Assembly: GCA_022385805.1 (NCBI GenBank)
Contig: MU277822.1
Location: forward strand, 1 to 26,391
Direction: 5' to 3'
DNA length: 26,391 nt
From: Pilatotrama ljubarskyi
Taxonomy: Eukaryota > Basidiomycota > Agaricomycetes > Polyporales > Polyporaceae
Position 1 is the stretch's first letter, and each line of letters opens with the position of its first letter. Shown here in pieces: positions 19,899 to 26,391 of this stretch. Made by a program: the position numbers and the translations under genes. Below the pieces are notes generated by a model, which saw only the letters and a list, made by a program, of their open reading frames with translations, made no database searches and was not told the DNA's origin.

Positions 19899-22800
19899 TT
19901 ATCTCGTAGATGAGGGGCAGTGTGGATGTTGTACTCGTAGTATGACTAGTCTATCATCAGTTGTAACGAACGATATGGTATCTCGACTGTTGTCCATCTT
20001 GTTCAGTATCGTATGAGCGACTGTACCGTCCGACATATAGTAGCGGAAATTGGGCGGTACCCAGCAGATAGGACGTGAAGACAATCCAGGGCGTACATGC
20101 CAGAGCCAACCTCTTTCCAGGAAGTAAGTCCGGGCGTTTGATGGTGAGTTTGACGCTGAAGATGCATGTCGGAGGGGTCGTAGTGCATGATCGAGGGGGA
20201 TGTAGCTTGACTGCGTGAAGATGCCTCGGCCATCTGACGAAAAGCCTACAAAATCCACCGAGAATTTCGGGCCAGCGTCGTACACACGTAGGGATGTGAG
20301 CTGAAGGGACGACAGCAGTGTAGGATACCGTGCCAGTGTCTGGCCGGGATGGGCTTCCCCGTACTGGCGAGAGAGACGACGCAGCTCGTACAAATAGATG
20401 TTTCCGTCATTCAAGCCCAGCAAGACACGAGACGAGTCCGGAGAGAACGCCACGGAGGTGATTTGGCAGGGTAGCGACCATCGCCACAGGACCTGTGCTG
20501 TTCCGTAGTCGAGTACTCGTGCTACATCTCGATTATTGGCGCTGTCCAGTGATCGTATGTCATCGTTATGAACGGGTCCGGTTGTGAGGAGAAGTTGGGA
20601 ATCGGAGGAGAGCGCAATCTGCCACAAGGGCCCGTCGAAGAGGATTTTGGTGTTAGGGATCGCACCCGCCCGGTACACAAGCTCTGGCGGGATGATCTGC
20701 GACTCTGACTCCGATTGTGGATCGGAACCGTCCACCTTGCAGCGGCATATGGCGGCTGCGTCGGTTCCTGAGATATAGACAACTTCCCGCTCGTCTGGAG
20801 TGAAGCGGACCGCGGACCTGACTGGGCGTTGTCGGAGAGTTCTGATGCACTGGCCCGACTTCACCTCCCATAAATGAACGGCGCCTGCGTGATCCCAGGA
20901 TTCAACGTGGTAGTATCGACAAATTGCATAGGCCAGATATCGCCCACTGGGAGACCACGTAATCCACCGGAAATCACCGCTGAGCTTGGCCTCGCCGTCT
21001 GGAATTGTCAACGTCCTTGTCTTACGGCTAGTTGGGCTTGAAAGATCCCAGAGGCGAACGGACGGATGCCCACTGTGTGTTGTAGCCACCAGCATCCCGT
21101 CGGGCGACACTTGAGTAAGTTGTACGTCGGAGGGTTCGCGGGCGACTGGGCCGTCGCTCATAGAAGTACCAGTGGCTGGGGCTGAGCGAGATCGCGCCAT
21201 GGACCAACGACGCCGCGATGGCTGCTCCGGCTCATTATTGCTGCGTACTATACCGTTTTCCAGGAATCAGTTAGGGACTCGATTGGAGTTATACATGCAA
21301 TGCGCTCACCTGTACCACGAAGGTCCTCGTAGTCCCAGATGCGAATTGCGCCGTCACTGTGCCCTGCGACGACAATGCGGGTTCCATCAGTCGAAAAGCG
21401 AGCAGTGCGCAGCTTGTTCGCGGGCAGTCCAGAGGTGGCAGCATCGTGATGGACTTGCAACGGCTGTAGGGAGTGTAGGGAGTCCGTGGTGCTAGCAAAA
21501 TCCCAGACCGCCAGACCGCCAGGCATGACGGGACCGAAGACAAGAGAGCGATTGTCGCGCGAAAACTCCAGCATGTAATGCGTATAATGCGGCAATATCG
21601 GATCCGGCTCGATGCAAGCAGACTTCAGAGTGCGATACTGTACCCACGGAGACTCGCTGGCATAACGTTTCCACAAGACAATCGAAGTGTCCGCCAACCA
21701 GCATGCCACTAGACGGTCGTTATGCGAGAGGGCAAGAGAGAGAAGATGGGCGGGGTGATCTAGGGTTTGGACGCAAGTCTTGAGCTTGACATTCCAAACT
21801 TTGCATGCACGGTCAGCATAGAACAGAGAGAGAAGGAATCTGCTGTCGTGCGTGAAAATTACATCTCGACGCAGCTCCATCTAGCCAAGGGGAGTATCTC
21901 GCTGGGGTCGTGGTCGAGGATCCAGGGTGTATCTCGAGAGCCGAGGACATCGGAGGTGCTCCAAAGAACTATTGTTGAGCGTCCCAGGAATGCCGCTGCC
22001 GCGACGGTGGCGTCAGCAGAACAAGCAACGGAATCAACAGGGGCTGATTCAAGCCAGTTCCAGCTATCAAGGCACGCCCCGGTAGTAGAATCCCAGAGCT
22101 TGACCGTGCCATCCTGTGAGCCTGAAAGGATTGCCTTCCCAGAAGGAGAGAACACGACGCTGCGGACGCGTTGGGTATGACCTTCAAACGAGTTCAGGAG
22201 AGCGCCCAGTCGTGCATCCCATAGCTTTATCGTGCAGTCCTCAGAGCCGGATACGATGTGCTCTCCAGACGGAGAATACGCGAGAGAATTGACCGCTTCG
22301 GTGTGCGCCTCCAATGTCATTATGTTCGGACTCCACTTCTTCTCAAAGCCGCCATAGAGCGTTATAGAAAGCCGGCTCGTGTCAGGATAGTGCGATATGT
22401 GAAGTGGTGAGTCCTCTGGACAAAACAGGAGCGCGGAGTTATACACCTGGAAGCAGGACGCATGGATGGCGGAATAGAAGGCGTAAAGCAGACGCTCGCA
22501 CTCTGCAAGGAGTGTGGCCACGCCTGTGGTAGACAGCGGTGAATTCTATATACCCAGAAGGCTGCATCAGACACGGTATGCCGTAGAAAGCAACATTTAC
22601 GCACCTCGAGTGCTGCTCGAGTTGACTGCAAGGTCCCAGCTGCGATCTCGAGGTGACCACATAGGCTCAGCAGCTCCAACCAATGCAAGAGGTGCTCCTG
22701 GCAGAACTTGTTGAGGAGGTCGAGGAGTCCTTGATCAATCTGCTCTGCATGGCAGAAATGGAAACCCCAGTGTTTCGATGCGTACAGGAGGTGCGGAGGA

Positions 22801-25258
22801 ATGAATTTCGTGATTCTGTCGTGGAGGTCAAGGATGTCGTTGTTCTTCAGGAACTCATGTTCAACGCGACAGATGTTGTGACACAGCAGTTCGAGTAAGA
22901 TCTGCAAGCAATGGCGTGCCAAGAAGGTATGCTCGCTGGTGGGATTGACGAGGAATTCGGGGTCGATGCAGCGTCGGGAGTCGACAATGAAGTCAGAGAA
23001 GGAAAGGTGGACGACACGAATCGGCGTTTCGTCAGTTGCTGGAACAGCGACAATGGAGTGTACGAGCCGCAGAACCCTCCGTACGGTCCCAGCGGGCAGA
23101 TGAAGCAGTGATTCCAAGGCACCCGGAGATAGTTGTTCCTGGAGCAGCGCGATACACCCCAGGAGGACCATCAGGACCACTCGTGCGATAGCATCGGACC
23201 GGGCGGTCGCAGGGAATGCAGAGCGCAGGACCTGGAGGTATAGAGCATCCAAGTGACTGTAGGGGGATGCGTGAGGCAGGGGTGTCCCCGGAGATTCTGC
23301 AGAACGGAGCAAGAGACGGAGCTGGGATTCTGGATCACCAGTGTTCGAGTCTCCGACATACTTCACCGCGGTCGCGGCAAATATGAAGAGTTCTCCGGCT
23401 AGCCATACCAGCTTCTCGACTTCGTCATCCGTGGGCCACTCCCCAACGATGTAGTGCTGCTCCTTGATGAACGCAAGTCGTCTGCGAACGAAACGCGAGA
23501 TATCCCGTCTCGTAAGGTCCGCAGGAACGGCACTGAGGGAGAGTTGTTGTGTGTTGTCAACGAGCTCCTGAATTCTGAAACCCATCGTGACGTTAGGTAC
23601 TGGTCTGCTGGTAATGACGAATCTCAGCGGCCCGAGTTCGGCGACATGCAACGAGAGCGCCTTGAGTACGACTGAGACCGCTTCCTCATCCTTGCACTCA
23701 TCGAGAGCGTCCAAGATGACAGCGTACTCTGGAAACGATCCCTGAGACTTGACCATACGGAGAGGTTCCACAAGGAGCTTCTGTAGCTGTCGAGAGACAA
23801 GGGACGCATGGATGTCTGGATCCGCTTTCACAGCCGCGGAGAGAGCTGCATGAAAGCCGCGGTGAAGGAGCCCTAGCTGATGCGCTATGGTGCAGAAGAT
23901 AAGCTGAACGTTACTTCGATCGCCATCCCGAGCGCAGAAGAAACTAGCCCCGAGGAAATTACCCTCTTCGCACCACATAGCGATCGTCTGTGCCAGAGTA
24001 GACTTTCCCGTTCCGGCGAGACCATTGATCCAGAAGATGGGGTTCTTTCGCCGCACGGGCTGAAGCGGATGAGCAAGCTGAGTGAGCCGGCTGTCGTCGG
24101 GTTTAAGCCAGGTGTATACTGTCGCGAGGACCTCCGCTCGGGTGTTGGTCTCGCATGGAGACCGGTCGTTGCGATGGTAGTCGAAACGAGCCTGTCTCGC
24201 ATAGCGCAAACCGGGGATATCTGGGATGTCACAGATCAACGATAGCCGCCCCAGTGCTATCCGACACACGTCTCGTGCTTACGGTTACTTGTGGCCTGTC
24301 ACTTCATTTAGTATCACATCGAAGACAGCTGAAATCACGACTGACTTCGTAGCTCAAGCCGTCCATGATGCCTGCCGAGTCTTTCCTGACGGGCCGGCCC
24401 ATATTCTCATTCATGCGCTCGAAGCCTTGCTGAACGTCGGAGCGGAGTCCCTTCCAGTGTTGTGAGTCAAGGAGAGGCAGCTATAGTACGTCAAATGCGC
24501 TCACATCTACGGCCAGTTCGAGAGAGATGGAACCAGAAATCTGAAACAGTGTGAGTTTCATGCAATCCTAGTTTCTGGTCAGGACGAAACTCACGATGAG
24601 GTTGTCTACGACCATAGAGAGTGCCCTGACATGCTCGTCTATCTCGCTATCGATGGTGTCAGCTCGTATGAACTGGAGGAGCCAGCCCTGACAACTGTGT
24701 TTGCGGACATCCTGCACGATCTCCTCTATATGTCTAGACGCGAGGCAACACTTAGCACTGGCATCGCTTGACAACCTCGGAATGGTAGGTCCAGATCAAC
24801 GTACGAGGCGAAGGCCGTAAGCCGATCCTTGAGTGCCTCCGGACAGGAATCTTGGTCCTGCGGCAGGGATTTGAGTATCGAATTGTTAAGTCGCTCGATT
24901 TGGGCAGTGAGCTTCGCGATGCCGTCTACGTTGGAGGATGATTTCTGACGGTCGCGGAATGTAAGATCGACGGTGACGCAAGTGATGGGTTCCGGAGCGC
25001 GAATTCGCGTACCCTTAGGATCTCAGCAACCGCAAGCACTCCCCCGACCGCCGACTGGAGAGGAGGGAATATGGCGCTGGCCTCCTTGGTAACCTTCAGA
25101 GCGATCACGAAGGCGTCCACAGCGGTATCCCGCACAGGAACCGGACGCGGCGCACGAGAATTGAACGATGTGATTTTCCTGCCGGCCTCTTTCCCTGGCT
25201 CGACCTGAAATCCGTTCTTGGAGTCTCGAGGCCGCTGGTTGAAGCGGGGGAAAGACAT
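19899..25258 (-). CDS. NACHT-WD40 STAND NTPase (fungal NOD-like receptor)
   Basis: Predicted intracellular receptor of the NACHT STAND class, in fungi linked to non-self recognition and regulated cell death; ligand unknown. Nine exons keep phase (25258-25013, 24944-24805, 24775-24595, 24540-24505, 24450-24339, 24220-22605, 22545-21949, 21880-21310, 21247-19899), giving about 1615 aa. Residues 1-235 are a helical region beginning with a basic stretch, then VDAFVIALKVTKEASAIFPP, of the kind I recall at the front of many Agaricomycete receptors. NACHT spans about 290-470: P-loop GLAGTGKST (304-312), Walker B VILDALDEC (405-413) and sensor LRFVITSRP. A helical winged region follows with VVHLSFSDFIVD. 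WD40 repeats start near 856. Two are canonical (GSEDCTIKLWD, GSQDGTVKLWD); the rest to the end are divergent. The 29-nt intron 24776-24804 and the weak GTCCTC donor at 21948 are the doubtful joins; otherwise the protein is intact. Confidence 0.88.
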
Positions 25259-25830
25259 TGGTTGTAGAGGGAAGTACTAGTGTGGCCTCGGTGAGAGAAC
25301 GATGGTTGTGCGGCCTTGAGATACCCCGCAGCATGTCTGGGCGTTTCCGACCGCGCGTTGGAAATGCGGACACGCTGTGAATACAATGCAATCATGATGC
25401 GGCGCACCTCACGGCGTGAAAACCTATGTTGCTGACGGTTCGAATACGGGCAGAATGAGGCGATTCCAACAAGATTGCAACGAAATAAGTACGATATAAT
25501 AGCGGAGATAGAACAGCATCATTATGATACGATTGCTGAACCATAACTTGTCGATTCCTGCCAATATCCTACTCCCGTCGGACTTTCGTTAGAATGTCGG
25601 ACCTCATGGGCGGCCGGCGGCTAGCAGCTCCGCGTGGCTCGTACCGCTCCTTCCCCCGGCTTCTCGCCAGCTATAGCAGTCGAGAGCACCATGTATAGCA
25701 AAGCTGGCGTAGATCATATATGACAGGAGTAGACACAAGTGCGAACAAAGTACCGAAATCAAGAGTGTGCCGGTGAGGATCAGCAGGAGCGAGTCCGAGT
25801 CCTCAACTTGGCTCGATACCCCAACCCACC
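25259..25830. promoter_or_regulatory. Shared divergent promoter region of the NACHT-WD40 and coiled-coil genes
   Basis: A 572-bp spacer between two genes that start in opposite directions. No convincing TATA box or repeated operator was seen. A minus-strand open frame at its right end has a hydrophobic stretch but overlaps the plus-strand start and looks random. Confidence 0.4.
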
Positions 25831-26391
25831 ATGCCAGACCCACCCGAGCCTCGAAACGCCAGCGCCGCCCTAGCGAGCTTGAAAGCCACCGTGCTGAAGG
25901 TGGAGGAGCACGAAGAGAAGTTGCATGAGATCGAGAACGGGGCGAAAGGTCTGCGAGGCGAGCTCACCACGGTTCTGAAAGCGCTTCACTTGGAAATCGG
26001 GACCGCTAAGGCGGAAATTCTGACTTTGCGCGAGCGAGTCGCCATTCTGGAGACCGCGCTGGGCCTTGAGGTCGATGGCGAAGGCGGAGGCGAGGATGCT
26101 GGGGGAGATGTCACGGCAGAGGGTGTTGAGGGCGAATCAGCTGCAGAGAGGGAGAAGATTGAGAGGAGCATCGGCTTCGTCAACAGCAAGCCAATCAAAG
26201 TAAGTACAGTCGACATACCACGGGTCTTATCTTTGGCCCTATGACGCTTGCTGACCGCCCCGGGGTGTTGGTAGACGGCGGTGAATCTCGTCTTCAAACA
26301 TCTGATGGGCGTCTCGACACTCGTAGGTGAGAGGCTTCCGCCGCATCCCAATTTCCCGACCGGCGAAGCTCCGTACGTCGTACCCATTGAC
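25831..26391 (+). CDS. Coiled-coil protein, 5' part (cut by window end)
   Basis: Function not recognised. Exon 1 (25831-26199, 123 codons) joins in phase 0 to exon 2 (26275-26391, still open at the window end) across a GTAAGT...GTAG intron. Residues about 10-75 have a heptad pattern with many Leu, Glu and Lys (SLKATVLKVEEHEEKLHEIE, LTLRERVAILETALGL), a likely dimerising coiled coil. An acidic Gly/Glu/Ala stretch follows, then a more ordered segment VNLVFKHLMGVSTLVGERLP. No transmembrane helix or signal peptide is seen. It is divergent from the NACHT-WD40 gene, so shared regulation is possible but unproven. Confidence 0.75.

Noticed and set aside
19899..25258. Reading the NACHT and WD40 parts as three or four separate genes
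   Set aside because: The segments join by splice-like junctions with matching phase and form the standard STAND domain order, so one gene is simpler.
25604..25843. Minus-strand open frame with a hydrophobic stretch
   Set aside because: It overlaps the start of the coiled-coil gene and lies in the divergent promoter. The hydrophobic run is short and without context.

Overview
The window looks like nuclear DNA of a filamentous basidiomycete, most likely an Agaricomycete of polypore type. The genes are dense and mostly on the plus strand. Almost all are split by 48-70 nt introns with GTRNGT donors and CTRAY-like branch sites. Coding exons are strongly G/C at third positions. The protein set (DUF6533 membrane proteins, a NACHT-WD40 STAND receptor, a glycine-rich single-pass membrane protein) is typical of that group. 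I found no rRNA, tRNA, CRISPR array, transposon or bacterial-type operon. This placement is an inference from gene content and intron style.

Layout. 1180-2969 (+): DUF6533-type multi-pass membrane protein. 3817-5649 (+): leucine-rich-repeat protein with a C-terminal F-box-like helix. 6042-7838 (+): TFIIE alpha subunit, the one clear housekeeping gene. 8638-9943 (+): short-chain dehydrogenase/reductase. 11242-12731 (+): glycine-rich single-pass membrane protein, N-terminus unsure. 13305-14441 (+): aldo-keto reductase. 14971-17721 (+): SH3-PX-BAR sorting nexin resembling animal SNX9/18/33. 18269-19832 (+): second DUF6533-type gene. 25258-19899 (-): a large NACHT-WD40 NOD-like receptor in nine exons, about 1615 aa. 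25831-26391 (+): 5' part of a coiled-coil protein that runs off the window.

The genes do not form a pathway. The first part is an ordinary mix of transcription, redox and membrane-traffic genes. The last third is more accessory: a DUF6533 gene ends 66 bp from the convergent end of the NOD-like receptor, and that receptor is divergent from a coiled-coil gene. The receptor is the best candidate for an interesting system, a fungal innate-immunity or allorecognition type STAND NTPase with an unassigned helical N-terminal region. Both DUF6533 genes show reading-phase breaks I could not resolve with ordinary introns, so they may be decaying, or may contain introns I could not place.

Exon boundaries were traced by eye from splice consensus, reading phase and family resemblance remembered from training. 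No alignment or database search was run.
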